Source: Lacisediminihabitans changchengi
GTDB lineage: Bacteria; Actinomycetota; Actinomycetes; Actinomycetales; Microbacteriaceae
Reading direction: 5' to 3'
DNA length: 64,000 bases
Assembly: GCF_016634425.1 (NCBI RefSeq)
Contig: NZ_JAEPES010000001.1
Span: 999,183 to 1,063,182, forward strand
A program made the translations under genes and the position numbers. Of this stretch, positions 7,820 through 16,942 are shown piece by piece. Within the stretch, counting starts at the first letter, position 1; each line of letters opens with the position of its first letter. The notes under the pieces are model-generated. The model worked only from the letters and a program-made list of their open reading frames with translations, was not told where the DNA came from and did not search any database.

Positions 7820-8234
7820 GTCGCCTGACGGCCAGACGCCGTACCTTGCGCCGTACCGCGCGACGGATGCCGCTGCCGCTTTCACCGAGGAACGGCACCT
7901 GGCCATCCTGTCGACGCCCGGCCCGCACGGGGCGATCCATTCCGTCGCCGTGGGGTTCACCCTGTCGGAGGGCGTGGTGCGAATCATCACCAGCGACGGC
8001 ACGCAAAAGGTTCGGAATGTCGAGCGCTCCGGATCGGCGACCGTAGCCCAGGTCGACGGACGTCGCTGGCTGAGTCTCGCTGGCCGCGCCAGCATCCGTC
8101 GCGAGCCTGACGAGGTGAGCCGCGCCGTCGAGCTGTACGCGCAGCGGTACCGACAGCCGAGTCCCAACCCGAAGCGGGTCGTGATCGAGATCTTGGTCGA
8201 TGACGTGATCGGATCGCCGGGGATGAAGGGCTAG
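7812..8234 (+). CDS. PPOX-class F420/FMN-dependent oxidoreductase
   Basis: 140 residues from the GTG at 7812, which overlaps the previous stop by 8 bp; the upstream ATG at 7779 lies deep inside the previous gene. The protein has the split-barrel flavin-binding pattern: ERHLAILSTPGPHGAIHSVAV, then VRIITSDGTQKVRNVERSG and ATVAQVDGRRWLSLAGRA. This is typical of actinobacterial PPOX/F420 enzymes that reduce a quinone, biliverdin or a similar cofactor; the substrate is unknown. It ends just before two short tandem arrays. Confidence 0.85.
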   Translation: MAESPDGQTPYLAPYRATDAAAAFTEERHLAILSTPGPHGAIHSVAVGFTLSEGVVRIITSDGTQKVRNVERSGSATVAQVDGRRWLSLAGRASIRREPDEVSRAVELYAQRYRQPSPNPKRVVIEILVDDVIGSPGMKG

Positions 8235-8262
8235 CTATACAGCTAGCTATACAGCTAGCTAT
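8231..8262 (+). repeat. 12-bp tandem repeat CTAGCTATACAG
   Basis: Almost three copies of CTAGCTATACAG follow at once after the PPOX gene and include its stop codon. AGCTAGCT inside the unit is self-complementary, so the array could fold; it is locally AT-rich compared with its surroundings. Confidence 0.9.
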
Positions 8263-8288
8263 TTTCGGCGAGCTGCCGATCAACGCTC

Positions 8289-8319
8289 GACTGTGGACTG
8301 TGGACTGTGGACTGTGGAC
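8289..8319 (+). repeat. 7-bp tandem repeat GACTGTG
   Basis: Four full copies of GACTGTG lie about 80 bp before the Rieske-domain gene. No stem or start signal is apparent in it; it may sit in the promoter or leader of that gene. Confidence 0.9.
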
Positions 8320-8397
8320 GAAAGCCACCCTTGACACGAGCGTCTCGCCGGCGTCCTCTAAGAAAGGACAAGCCCAGAGGACAGGAAGAGGCAGCTC

Positions 8398-9279
8398 ATG
8401 CAAGAACTGACGATCGTGCAGACCGTAGCCGACCTCGAGTCGGATACTCGGCTCGATCCGGTCGTCACCCAAGCGAATCGGCTCTACTCGACACTGTTCG
8501 CCAGCCGTCGGCTGCGCGACCTGTTGCACGGCGTGCCGCTCGGACATCCGCTGCATCCGCTCGCGGTGCAGGTGCCGCTGGGGGCCTTCACCTCCTCGGC
8601 CGTGCTCGACCTGTTTCCGAAGACGGCTCGCCAGTCGAAACTGCTCGTCGGTCTCGGGATCGTCAGTGCGATCCCGTCGATCGCCGCGGGCTGGGTCGAT
8701 TGGTTGTCGCTCCATCGACAGCAGCAGCGGGTGGGGATCGTCCACGCGGCGGCCAACGCCACCGCAGTGGGCCTCTACGTCATCTCGTATCTCCAGCGCG
8801 GACGTGGCCACCAGGCGAGTGGGCGGCTCTTCGGCTACGCGGGACTTGCCGTGATGTCGATCGGCGGCTACCTCGGCGGTCATCTGGCATATCGCCAGGC
8901 CTCGGGCGCCAATCACGCCGAAGACGTGCCGCACCTCATGCCGTCGGGCTGGCAGGTCCTCGCCCCGCTGGAGGAGCTGCCCGATGGCGAGCTAAGCACG
9001 ATGGATGTCGCCGGTCAGCCCCTTCTCGTGCTGCGCCGTGGCCACGCCGTGAGTGTGTTGTCGAATACCTGCAGTCATCTGTCTGGGCCTCTGAATCAGG
9101 GCGAGCTCGTTGACGAGGAGTCTGGATCGACCTGTGTCTCCTGTCCGTGGCACGGAAGCGTATTCGACGTCGAGACCGGCGCCGTCGTGCACGGTCCGGC
9201 GACGTCGCCACAACCGCGATTCATCACCCGGGTGCAGGATGGCGTGGTACAGGTGCAGCTGCCCGGAGCCGATGGCTGA
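8398..9279 (+). CDS. Rieske [2Fe-2S] protein fused to DUF2231 membrane domain
   Basis: 293 residues. The first ~175 residues are a DUF2231 membrane domain containing LLHGVPLGHPLHPLAVQVPLG, then about four membrane segments with two conserved His-containing loops (SLHRQQQRVGIVHAA). The C-terminal ~115 residues are a Rieske domain: CSHLSGPL gives the first Cys-x-His, and CPWHGSVFD gives Cys-x2-His. Both pairs are complete, so a [2Fe-2S] cluster is expected. Electron-transfer at the membrane is the likely role; the partner is unknown. The start ATG at 8398 follows AGGAAGAGGC, a good ribosome site. Confidence 0.92.
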   Translation: MQELTIVQTVADLESDTRLDPVVTQANRLYSTLFASRRLRDLLHGVPLGHPLHPLAVQVPLGAFTSSAVLDLFPKTARQSKLLVGLGIVSAIPSIAAGWVDWLSLHRQQQRVGIVHAAANATAVGLYVISYLQRGRGHQASGRLFGYAGLAVMSIGGYLGGHLAYRQASGANHAEDVPHLMPSGWQVLAPLEELPDGELSTMDVAGQPLLVLRRGHAVSVLSNTCSHLSGPLNQGELVDEESGSTCVSCPWHGSVFDVETGAVVHGPATSPQPRFITRVQDGVVQVQLPGADG

Positions 9280-9352
9280 CCCCGGCGGCATCCTGATCGA
9301 CCGCGCGACCAGATCAGGTGAGCACGATCGGCGAGCAGAAACGAGGTGTGGC

Positions 9353-9553
9353 ATGGCAGATGGAGATGTCGAGACGATCGACAAGAATGGCCAGTGGGTG
9401 AACCGAGTGATCGGTGCTCCCGAACTGAGTGAAAGCTTCTCGAGCAAGATCGAGGCCATCGACGCCGGTCGATCTCTGGCAGAAGAACTCGGGAGCACAC
9501 ACACCGTTCGCGAGTCGGATCCGACGGGCGTCATCACCGATCCAGGGGACTAG
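9353..9553 (+). CDS. DUF2188-family small protein
   Basis: 66 residues, MADGDVETIDKNG then WVNRVIGAPELSESFSSKIE and AIDAGRSLAEELGSTHTVRE. An N-terminal strand pair, an AIDAGRSLA helix and a C-terminal strand with a final acidic tail is the DUF2188 pattern. The function is not known. The start ATG at 9353 follows GAAACGAGGTGTGGC, while the longer frame upstream overlaps the Rieske gene. Its small size makes the start choice important. Confidence 0.75.
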   Translation: MADGDVETIDKNGQWVNRVIGAPELSESFSSKIEAIDAGRSLAEELGSTHTVRESDPTGVITDPGD

Positions 9554-9687
9554 CGATCCAGGGGGAGTAGCGCGGCACGCTTCCGGGCACTTCCCGGTGC
9601 GCGTCGTGCTCGTGCCCCCGTTCTGCGGAACTGGGGCTGGCACCCATGAGCTTCCATCGCATAGCGTGGCAGCGATACGGGGGTGGT

Positions 9688-10440
9688 ATGTCGATAGTGC
9701 GCGAGCGCTTCGCCGGGCAGGCCGTGATGGAGCGTCTGCTCATCGAGCAGGAAAGTGTACGGGAGAGGTCGCCGCTCGCACGGCTGTTCGGTGTCTCACC
9801 GCTGAGCCCGAACAGCTACGGCTGGTACGCGGGCGCGCTCGGCGAGATCGAGGTCGGCGAACGACTCAGCATGCTCCCGGCCGGATGGACGGTGCTCCAC
9901 GCCCTTCCCCTGAACGCCAAGGGCTCGGACATCGACCACATCGCCATCGGTCCGGCCGGGGTGTTCACGATCACGACGCGGCTGCACCGCCACAAGAAGG
10001 TCTGGGCCGCCGGGCATTCCGTTCTCGTCGACGGTCAGAAGCAGTCGCACATCCGAGTGTCGCTGAGCGAGGCGGCCCGCATCGAGCGGATGCTTCCGAC
10101 TGCGCCGGTGCGGCCGGTGCTTGCTCTCGTCGACCCGGAACGGATCACCTTCGGCACCGATCGCCCGGCCGTCGAGGTGACAGATGCCCGCAGGATCGTC
10201 CGCTGGCTGACGAGTCAGCCCACCGTGCTCAGCGAATCCGAGGTGTCCGCCATCGTGACCGCGGTCGAGCAGCCCGATGTCTGGCATGGCATCTCGTCGC
10301 CCGACCACAGCATCCGCGAGCGCTTCGCCTCATTGGATCGGTCGATCCGGGTGGCATCATCGCGCCGTGCCATCTGGTGTGTGGCTGCCGCCGGCATAGC
10401 AGCGGCGATGATGTTCGAGACTGTCACCCGTATGGTGTGA
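9688..10440 (+). CDS. NERD-domain (nuclease-related) protein
   Basis: 250 residues from the ATG at 9688, chosen because GGGGGTGG lies just upstream. The core has WYAGALGEIEVGERLSMLP, then SDIDHIAIGPAGVFTITT, a typical NERD segment with the Asp/His region that resembles a nuclease core. A hydrophobic segment (WCVAAAGIAAAMMFE) lies near the C-terminus and may anchor it in the membrane. It stands directly before sbcD-sbcC, which suggests a role with DNA; no direct evidence supports this. A second NERD protein, fused to a J domain, lies at 16943. Confidence 0.8.
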   Translation: MSIVRERFAGQAVMERLLIEQESVRERSPLARLFGVSPLSPNSYGWYAGALGEIEVGERLSMLPAGWTVLHALPLNAKGSDIDHIAIGPAGVFTITTRLHRHKKVWAAGHSVLVDGQKQSHIRVSLSEAARIERMLPTAPVRPVLALVDPERITFGTDRPAVEVTDARRIVRWLTSQPTVLSESEVSAIVTAVEQPDVWHGISSPDHSIRERFASLDRSIRVASSRRAIWCVAAAGIAAAMMFETVTRMV

Positions 10441-10513
10441 TCGCCGACACGCGTTCTCCGGTCCTCGCGGGCCTTCGCTTCCCACGTCGGTGGCAGGGCT
10501 TAACCTGACCTCA

Positions 10514-11713
10514 ATGAAGATCCTGCACAGCTCCGATTGGCACATCGGGCGAACGTTCCACGGCAACTCGACGATCGCGCATCTCGGCCAGGTGCTCGAG
10601 GCCCTCGTTGACGTCGTGCGCCGAGAGCAGATCGACGTGGTCGTCGTCGCGGGCGACATCTTCGACAGCGCCACCCCCGCGGCCGAGAGCTACGAATTGC
10701 TCACCGCCACTTTGCGTGGCATTCGTGATGCCGGAGCCCAGGTGGTACTCACCAGCGGAAATCACGACTCCGCCACGAGACTCGGATTCAACGCCGGATT
10801 CACCGGGCTGGCGGGCATCCACATCATCACCCGACAGGAACTGCATGACCGACCGATCAGTATCGACGATGAATTCGGTCCGGTGCACTTCTACGGAATC
10901 CCCTACCTCGAACCGTCGATCGTCCGCAGCGCGTATCCCGGTGTCGAGCTTCGCAGCCACGAACAGATGCTCGGCTTCGCGATGGAGAGAGTGCGCGCCG
11001 ACCTCGACCGACGCGGAGGGCGCTCGGTCGTTCTCTCGCACGCGTTCATCGCCGACGTGCCGGCCAGCGTTGGGTTGGAGCGTGACATCACCGCCGGGGG
11101 ATTGGATGTCGTGCCTCTGTCGACCTTCGACGGCCCCGACTACGTGGCACTCGGCCACATCCACGGCCGTGCTCGGCTCAGCGAGCGGGCGCGGTACTCG
11201 GGGGCGCCGCTGCACTATTCGTTCAGCGAGGTCGGCAAGCCCCGCGGTGCCTGGCTGGTGCACCTGGATGCCGACGGACTCGACCACGTGGACTGGGTCG
11301 ACCTGCCCGTTCCGAGAGAGCTCGCCGTGCTCACCGGCGACCTGGACGACCTGGTGATCGATCCGGCTCTGGCCGCCCACGAAGACCAGTGGGTAAGCGC
11401 CGTCCTCACCGACGTCGTGCGTCCGATGGACGCGATGCGCCGCTTGCAGAAGCGCTTCCCGTACGCAGCCCATCTCGAGTTCCGGCCGAGCGTGGTCGCC
11501 GAGACCACGTCGCAGAGCTATGGTCAGCGCATCGCCGCCAAGAGCGATCATGAGATCGTGCAGGGCTTTCTCGAACTGGTTCGCAACGGCGTCGGCGCCA
11601 GCGAGGCGGAGCGGCGCATCATCGATCGTGCGATCGAACAGAGACACGCGCAGGTCGTTGAGACCGGCTCAGTCGATTTCGATGGTGTCGGGGCGCGGGA
11701 GGTCGGGGCGTGA
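10514..11713 (+). CDS. sbcD: Exonuclease SbcCD, subunit D (metallophosphoesterase)
   Basis: 399 residues. The phosphoesterase motifs are in order: LHSSDWHIGR (D-x-H), VAGDIFDSA (GD), LTSGNHDSA (GNHD), VVLSHAFI and YVALGHIHG (GHxH). SbcD is the nuclease half of SbcCD (Mre11-like), which cuts hairpins and DNA ends for repair. I chose MKILHSSDW at 10514, since an earlier Met at 10490 lies outside the family N-terminus. The stop overlaps the GTG of sbcC by 4 bp (GTGA), so the two are translationally coupled. Confidence 0.95.
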   Translation: MKILHSSDWHIGRTFHGNSTIAHLGQVLEALVDVVRREQIDVVVVAGDIFDSATPAAESYELLTATLRGIRDAGAQVVLTSGNHDSATRLGFNAGFTGLAGIHIITRQELHDRPISIDDEFGPVHFYGIPYLEPSIVRSAYPGVELRSHEQMLGFAMERVRADLDRRGGRSVVLSHAFIADVPASVGLERDITAGGLDVVPLSTFDGPDYVALGHIHGRARLSERARYSGAPLHYSFSEVGKPRGAWLVHLDADGLDHVDWVDLPVPRELAVLTGDLDDLVIDPALAAHEDQWVSAVLTDVVRPMDAMRRLQKRFPYAAHLEFRPSVVAETTSQSYGQRIAAKSDHEIVQGFLELVRNGVGASEAERRIIDRAIEQRHAQVVETGSVDFDGVGAREVGA

Positions 11714-14700
11714 AGATCCTCCGTCTGCGTGTGGCTGGATTCGGACCGTTCAAGACCGAGCAGTACATCGACTTCGAGCGGTTCGACGACGACGGCATCT
11801 TCCTCATCACCGGGCGAACGGGCGCGGGCAAGTCCAGCATCCTCGACGCCGTCTGTTTCGCCCTCTATGGGAGTGTGCCGCGCTACGACGGTGCGCAGGC
11901 GAGACTACGAAGCGATCACGCCGAACCCGACGATCCCACTGTCGTCGAGCTGGAATTCCGGGTCGGATCGAACGATTACCGGGTGCGCCGTAGCCCCGAA
12001 TTCGCCCGCCCGAAGCTCCGTGGCACCGGCACCACCTCCTCACCAGCGACGGCGGAGTTGGCGATCAGGGAGGGTGACGACTGGCGCGTCACCGCCGCCC
12101 GCCCGGTGGATGTCGGCAAAGACGTGCTGCGGCTGGTCGGCCTGAGCAAAGACCAGTTCCTCCAGGTGATCCTGCTTGCGCAGAACCGGTTTCAGGAGTT
12201 CCTCGCCGCCGGAAACGACGATCGACAGTCGGTGCTGAGGAGTCTCTTCGGCACCGACCGTTTTCTCGCCTACGAGACATTCCTGGTCGAGCGCCGACGC
12301 GCTCTCGAGCAGCAGGTGGCCGAGTCGTCGGAGGCCGTCTCTCAGCACGCGGCCCAGTTCGCGCGAGCGGTAGAACTGGACCCGAGCGAGGTGCCGTCCG
12401 AGCCGGAGCTGGCCTGGTTCGACGCGCTTCTCGACGAACTCGTCGCCGCGACCGAGCTGGCCGAGTCGAGTGCTGCGGTGGCAGATGCCGCACGGGCCGC
12501 GGCCGAAGACGAGTTCCGGCAGCTCGACACGGTGCATTCCCGGCAACGGCGGCGGGATGTCGCGGCCGCGACCCTGCAGCGCCACCTGTCCGAGTCGGTC
12601 GAGCTCGAGCGCGCTGCCGCGAGCAGCGCTCGGCGTGCGGCCCCCGTGTGGCCGCTGATCGCTGCCCGGCGTGCGGCCGACAACGAACTGATGGCCGCAC
12701 GCGCGCTCGAGCTCGCTGCTCGTTCTGCCTACGCGTCATTCGATCCACCGCCAGTCGACACTGCCACCGCAGCCATCACAGTGCAGGCTGTAGACGAGGC
12801 CATCGACGCGCTCACCCGCAGGCTCGGATCCCTCGAAGCGCCCATCACCGACGAACTGGCGTTGCCCAGCCTCTCCGAGGCGGTCGACATCGGGCGAGCC
12901 GCCCTCTCGGCCATCGACGAGAGCGCTGCCAGGGCTGTCCGGCAGCTCGAGATGCTTCCTGGCCAGCTGATCGAGGCCCAGTCCAGGCTCTCCGACGCAC
13001 GTGTCGCCGCGTCTGCCGAAGGGGCCGCCGCTGCCACCGCCGCGCGGCTCGAGGGGGCACGCGAGGCGGCGCGCGAGAGAGTTCGACTCGAACGCGAGAT
13101 GGCCGCGGCGCAGGCAGCCGAGCTCGTGGCGTCCCAGCGCCTCACCGGAGCGACCACCACGCACCAGTTGCTGATGGACCGCCGATTCGCCGGTCACGCC
13201 GCCGAACTCGCCGGTGCCCTGGTCGACGGCGAGCCCTGCGCCGTGTGCGGCTCCACCGCGCACCCCGAGCCCGCGCCATTGGAGGCGCCGCCCGTGACAT
13301 CGGCGGATATCGAGGAGGCGCGCGCAGAACTCACGGATCGGAGGACTGCTCTGGATGACGCCACCAGAGTCAGCACGCGGCTCGCCGGCCTTCTCGCCGA
13401 GTCGCTCGCGCGCAGCGAGGGTCTGTCGCTGGAGACGATCGAGACACAACTCAGCACCGCGCTCGGCGCGGTTCGGGATGCGCGCCTGGCGGCCGACCTC
13501 ATGGTCGAGCTCGATGACGAGATCGGGCGTCTGGGTTCGCTGATCCAGCAGGCGGAGGCCGAGGTGGAAGGGTTGCAGGCTCGGCGCCATGCCGCGGGCA
13601 CAGACCTCGCGGCCCGCGAACTCGAGCTCACCAGCGCCAAGCGACGAGTTTCCGACCATCGGAACGGCTTCGCGACCGTGTCGGAGCGGGCGTCGGCGTT
13701 GCGTCTTCATCTCGCCGCGGCGAAGACGCTCGAGCGCGCGATCGACACCACGACCGAGAGGCAGCGGGCGCTCGAGTTTGCGACCGAGTCATTGGCCACG
13801 GGCCTCGCCGAGCAGGGGTTCGCCGACGAGACCGAGGCGGAGGATGCGCGTGTGGACTCGGAAGAGATCCGCCGCCTGGAGCGAGTCATCAGCGACCACG
13901 ACCAGTCGATAGCAACTGCCCGCTCGATACTCGCAGAGCCGGAGCTTCGCGGGTTGCCTGAGACCACGGTAGACCTGGAGCCGGCTCGCGCGGCGCTGCT
14001 CGAGGCCGGCGAGCGGCGGGATTCCGCGATGTCCGCCGCCAGCGCCCTGCGCGAGCGCGTGCGCGCAGCCGCCGGGCTGGTCGCTGAGGCGCGGCGGCGG
14101 TTCGCGGCATCCGCTGATCTGCGGGCCGAGTACGGGCAGCTGCGCGAGCTGGCCAATGCGGTGCAGGGCAAGGAGCCGAACACCCGGCGAATGCGCCTCG
14201 AGACCTACGTTCTCGCCGCGCAGTTGGAACAGATCGTGGCGGCGGCGAACGTGCGCCTTCGGGTGATGACCAGCGGACGATACGCACTTGAACACGACGA
14301 CTCCGTGCAGTACCGCAACACGCAGTCGGGACTCGGGCTCTCCATCCTCGACGAACACACCGGAAAATCGCGAGCCACCAATTCGCTCTCCGGGGGCGAG
14401 ACCTTCCTCGCGTCGCTGGCCCTGGCGCTGGGGTTGGCCGAGGTCGTGACGAACCAGGCTGGCGGCATCCGGTTGGACACCCTGTTCATCGACGAGGGTT
14501 TCGGATCATTGGATGCGGAGACGCTCGAGATCGCGATGAGCACCCTCGACGGGCTCCGTGCCGGAGGTCGAACCATCGGTCTGATCAGCCACGTCGACTC
14601 GATGAAGGAGCAGATCCCGGGAAAGCTGGTGGTGAGCATGACGCCCCGCGGCGACAGCACGATCACCATGCCTCAGCGGATCGAGCCTCAGCAGATCGAG

Positions 14701-14733
14701 CGCGTGCCCGGAGAGTTGCCGATTCTGGTCTGA
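11710..14733 (+). CDS. sbcC: Exonuclease SbcCD, subunit C (SMC-like ATPase)
   Basis: 1007 residues, the usual length for this Rad50-like partner of SbcD. Walker A is GRTGAGKS (residues 35-42). Long coiled-coil arms follow, joined at a zinc hook with C510-AV-C513. Then the second arm leads to the ABC signature NSLSGGETF (about 892) and Walker B LDTLFIDEGFGSLD (about 921-935). The start is the GTG that overlaps the sbcD stop; no ATG fits. ATP binding would open or close the SbcD active site on DNA ends. Confidence 0.95.
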   Translation: MKILRLRVAGFGPFKTEQYIDFERFDDDGIFLITGRTGAGKSSILDAVCFALYGSVPRYDGAQARLRSDHAEPDDPTVVELEFRVGSNDYRVRRSPEFARPKLRGTGTTSSPATAELAIREGDDWRVTAARPVDVGKDVLRLVGLSKDQFLQVILLAQNRFQEFLAAGNDDRQSVLRSLFGTDRFLAYETFLVERRRALEQQVAESSEAVSQHAAQFARAVELDPSEVPSEPELAWFDALLDELVAATELAESSAAVADAARAAAEDEFRQLDTVHSRQRRRDVAAATLQRHLSESVELERAAASSARRAAPVWPLIAARRAADNELMAARALELAARSAYASFDPPPVDTATAAITVQAVDEAIDALTRRLGSLEAPITDELALPSLSEAVDIGRAALSAIDESAARAVRQLEMLPGQLIEAQSRLSDARVAASAEGAAAATAARLEGAREAARERVRLEREMAAAQAAELVASQRLTGATTTHQLLMDRRFAGHAAELAGALVDGEPCAVCGSTAHPEPAPLEAPPVTSADIEEARAELTDRRTALDDATRVSTRLAGLLAESLARSEGLSLETIETQLSTALGAVRDARLAADLMVELDDEIGRLGSLIQQAEAEVEGLQARRHAAGTDLAARELELTSAKRRVSDHRNGFATVSERASALRLHLAAAKTLERAIDTTTERQRALEFATESLATGLAEQGFADETEAEDARVDSEEIRRLERVISDHDQSIATARSILAEPELRGLPETTVDLEPARAALLEAGERRDSAMSAASALRERVRAAAGLVAEARRRFAASADLRAEYGQLRELANAVQGKEPNTRRMRLETYVLAAQLEQIVAAANVRLRVMTSGRYALEHDDSVQYRNTQSGLGLSILDEHTGKSRATNSLSGGETFLASLALALGLAEVVTNQAGGIRLDTLFIDEGFGSLDAETLEIAMSTLDGLRAGGRTIGLISHVDSMKEQIPGKLVVSMTPRGDSTITMPQRIEPQQIERVPGELPILV

Positions 14734-14782
14734 GACGCGCCGGTCGACGGCGTGCTGGAGCTGACCCTGCGCCGACGTTCCG

Positions 14783-15037
14783 CTAGCGCGGGTCGACGAA
14801 TCCGCCGGAGTCGCCCGATTCGAGGTCGGGCTCCGAACTCGGGTCGGAGTGATCGAACTCCGAATCTCCGGTCGACGTCGCACCGTCGTCGGTGAGCTCG
14901 TCGTCATCCGTCAGCGGCTCGTCGTCGGGCGGGTCGGGCAATCGCAGGCTGCCCCGGGCTTCCAGATCGGCGATATCGGCCTGGATTTGGGGGCTCGGGT
15001 TCTGCTCGCTGGGTTGCGTGCCGTCGGTGTCGCTCAT
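14783..15037 (-). CDS. Small acidic disordered protein, unknown function (1)
   Basis: 84 residues, starting MSDTDGTQPSEQNPS. After a short helix-like IQADIADLEARGSLRL, the rest is Asp/Glu/Ser/Thr-rich (PDDEPLTDDDELTDDG) and almost without hydrophobic residues. I know no family for it. It lies 14 bp after another acidic gene (15052-15426) on the same strand, and three similar ones are at 19.7-20.4 kb. A weak ribosome site precedes the ATG at 15037. Intrinsic disorder is inferred from composition only. Confidence 0.7.
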   Translation of the reverse strand: MSDTDGTQPSEQNPSPQIQADIADLEARGSLRLPDPPDDEPLTDDDELTDDGATSTGDSEFDHSDPSSEPDLESGDSGGFVDPR

Positions 15038-15051
15038 GTGTGCGCCCGCCG

Positions 15052-15426
15052 CTACAGCAGCGGACCCTCGTTGTCGCTGATCACGTCGGGGACGCTCGGG
15101 TCTATCACGCTCGAATCGGGCTGGTCGACCGCATCGATACTGTCGACCTCGTCAGTGCGCAGGTGCGGCTCGTCGTCGGTCGGTTCGCCGTCCAGGTCGA
15201 GGTCGACGCCTTCGAGGTCGTCTTCACCTGAGTAGGGGCGAACCTCGTTCGGCGACCCGCCGGTGCGACCAGAGTTGCCGTTGCCCACACCCCGACTCAC
15301 CGTCTCGCCCGCAACCGCGTCGTTGACGGCGAGGTCGTTCTCGGCAAGATACTGGGCCTCGCGGTCGTTGTAGTACGGGGCCGCGCCGCCCTCGGTTCCG
15401 CCCTCAGTTCCGGTGCTGTCGCTCAT
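15052..15426 (-). CDS. Small acidic protein, unknown function (2)
   Basis: 124 residues. MSDSTGTEGG, then a short PYYNDREAQYLAENDL segment that may fold, followed by Asp-rich stretches such as DDLEGVDLDLDGEP and a final ISDNEGPLL. The net charge is strongly negative. The start ATG at 15426 follows GAGAGAAGTGAGATCC. It reads into the previous small acidic gene with a 14-bp gap and is likely co-transcribed with it. No recognisable domain; no signal peptide. Confidence 0.7.
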   Translation of the reverse strand: MSDSTGTEGGTEGGAAPYYNDREAQYLAENDLAVNDAVAGETVSRGVGNGNSGRTGGSPNEVRPYSGEDDLEGVDLDLDGEPTDDEPHLRTDEVDSIDAVDQPDSSVIDPSVPDVISDNEGPLL

Positions 15427-15524
15427 GGATCTCACTTCTCTCTCGTCGTGATTCCACTCAAGACCAGTGCTGCCAGCGGTGCAAGGGGCAATTGACGGAT
15501 GCGAAAGTTCTCCGTCGGAAACGA

Positions 15525-16178
15525 TCAGACCGCTTCGCCCGTGGGGTCGAGCGCCGTCGGGTCTTCGAGTTCCGCCCCGCCCATCGGTTCTCCGGCCCAA
15601 TACGTGGTGACCCACCCGTCCTCGGGCGAGCCCTCGACCACGACGACCGCCGTGTTCTCGAGGTCGTGGACGCGACTGAACCCGGCATCCAGATTGCGGG
15701 ATGTCCATGAGGCCCAGGTGCGGATGGCGGCGCCATGACTGAAGATCGCGACGGTTCCGCTGTGGCTGACCGCGATCCGGCCGATGGCGGCGGTGAAGCG
15801 ATCGTAGAACTCGTTGCCGTCTTCGCCACCGGGAATGCGCCCATCGAAGTCCTGCCACCAGGAGAAGATCGTGCCCATGTAGAGGCGCACCGCATCCATA
15901 TCGTTGCGACCCTCGACATCCCCGGCCCGGATCTCCTCGATGCCGTCTATCTCCTGAATCTCGAGCCCTCGGGAGCGAGCGAGCGGCTCGGCAGTGCGCC
16001 GGGTGCGAAGCAAGTGCGAGACGTAGATCGCCTCGATCCGCTCGGACTGCAGTGCGGCGGGTATGGCCGCGGCCTGCCGAGTACCGAGCTCGGTAAGTCC
16101 CGGACCGGGCGCGGCGGTACCGAGCGCGCCGTTCACGTTGTCGATCGTCTGGCCGTGTCGTATCAGGAGGAGTCGCAT
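15525..16178 (-). CDS. Histidine phosphatase family protein (phosphoglycerate mutase-like)
   Basis: 217 residues. MRLLLIRHGQT gives the RHG motif with the phospho-acceptor His8, and VAIFSHGAA gives the second catalytic His148. The ELGTRQAAAIPAAL and SHLLRTRRTAEPL elements fit the family. Substrates range from phosphoglycerate to sugar or cofactor phosphates and cannot be told here. The start ATG is at 16178. It is on the same strand as the acidic genes that follow, with a 98-bp gap. Confidence 0.9.
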   Translation of the reverse strand: MRLLLIRHGQTIDNVNGALGTAAPGPGLTELGTRQAAAIPAALQSERIEAIYVSHLLRTRRTAEPLARSRGLEIQEIDGIEEIRAGDVEGRNDMDAVRLYMGTIFSWWQDFDGRIPGGEDGNEFYDRFTAAIGRIAVSHSGTVAIFSHGAAIRTWASWTSRNLDAGFSRVHDLENTAVVVVEGSPEDGWVTTYWAGEPMGGAELEDPTALDPTGEAV

Positions 16179-16263
16179 CGCACCCAGCCTATTGCCGCCG
16201 TCCGCGCCGGATCATGACTCCGCCAGTACTCGACAGTGCGGTCGTGACGCGACACGTCGATCT

Positions 16264-16776
16264 TTAGGCGGCTGGCAGAGCCTTCTCGATCAGGTCGATA
16301 ATCGCCGGGTCGTCGGGCTCCGTGGTCGGACGGAAGCGGTGCACCTGACCGTCGGGCGTGATGACGAATTTTTCGAAGTTCCACTTCACGCGTCCGGCCT
16401 TGCCGTTCGCATCCGGAGTCTTCTTCAGCTCGGAGTAGAGCGGGTGAGCGTCTCGGCCATTGACCTTGACCTTCTCGAACATCGGAAAGCTGATGCCCCA
16501 CGTGGTCGAGCAGTACTCCGCGATAGCTTCCTCTGTGCTGAGCTCCTGCAAGAACTGGTTGCTCGGAAAGCCGAGAACCGTGAAACCGCGGTCGGCGTAG
16601 AGCTTCTGCATCGCTTCGAGCTTCTCGTACTGCGGCGCGAGCCCGCAGCGCGAGGCGACGTTGACGATGAGTTTCACCTTGCCGTCGTACTCGGCCAGGG
16701 AAGTCTCAGCACCGGTGATGGTGGTGAGGGGGATGCTGTCGAGATTCGCAGCGGAAGACGCGTCGTTGGAAGTCAT
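16264..16776 (-). CDS. Glutathione peroxidase-family peroxidase (thioredoxin-dependent Gpx-like)
   Basis: 170 residues. The catalytic set is complete: C44 in VASRCGLAPQY, Q74 in FPSNQF, and W132-N133 in KWNFEKF. The active site uses Cys, not selenocysteine. In bacteria with no glutathione such enzymes generally take electrons from thioredoxin to remove peroxides; actinobacteria mostly use mycothiol. C89 in IAEYCSTTW may be the resolving Cys. The start ATG at 16776 follows AGAGAGGTTCGCTG. Confidence 0.95.
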   Translation of the reverse strand: MTSNDASSAANLDSIPLTTITGAETSLAEYDGKVKLIVNVASRCGLAPQYEKLEAMQKLYADRGFTVLGFPSNQFLQELSTEEAIAEYCSTTWGISFPMFEKVKVNGRDAHPLYSELKKTPDANGKAGRVKWNFEKFVITPDGQVHRFRPTTEPDDPAIIDLIEKALPAA

Positions 16777-16942
16777 ACATCAGCGAACCTCTCTCGTTTC
16801 CGCCCTATTCCCACTTGTCGCATTTTCGCGAGCGTCGCTTTCCCACGCCGACGGCGAACCTCGACTCGATCTCAGACTTCCTTCGCTATGGTCAAATGCT
16901 GAAGCGTGCGCTTCCCCGATTTCCGCCCCTCCGAAAGCGACC

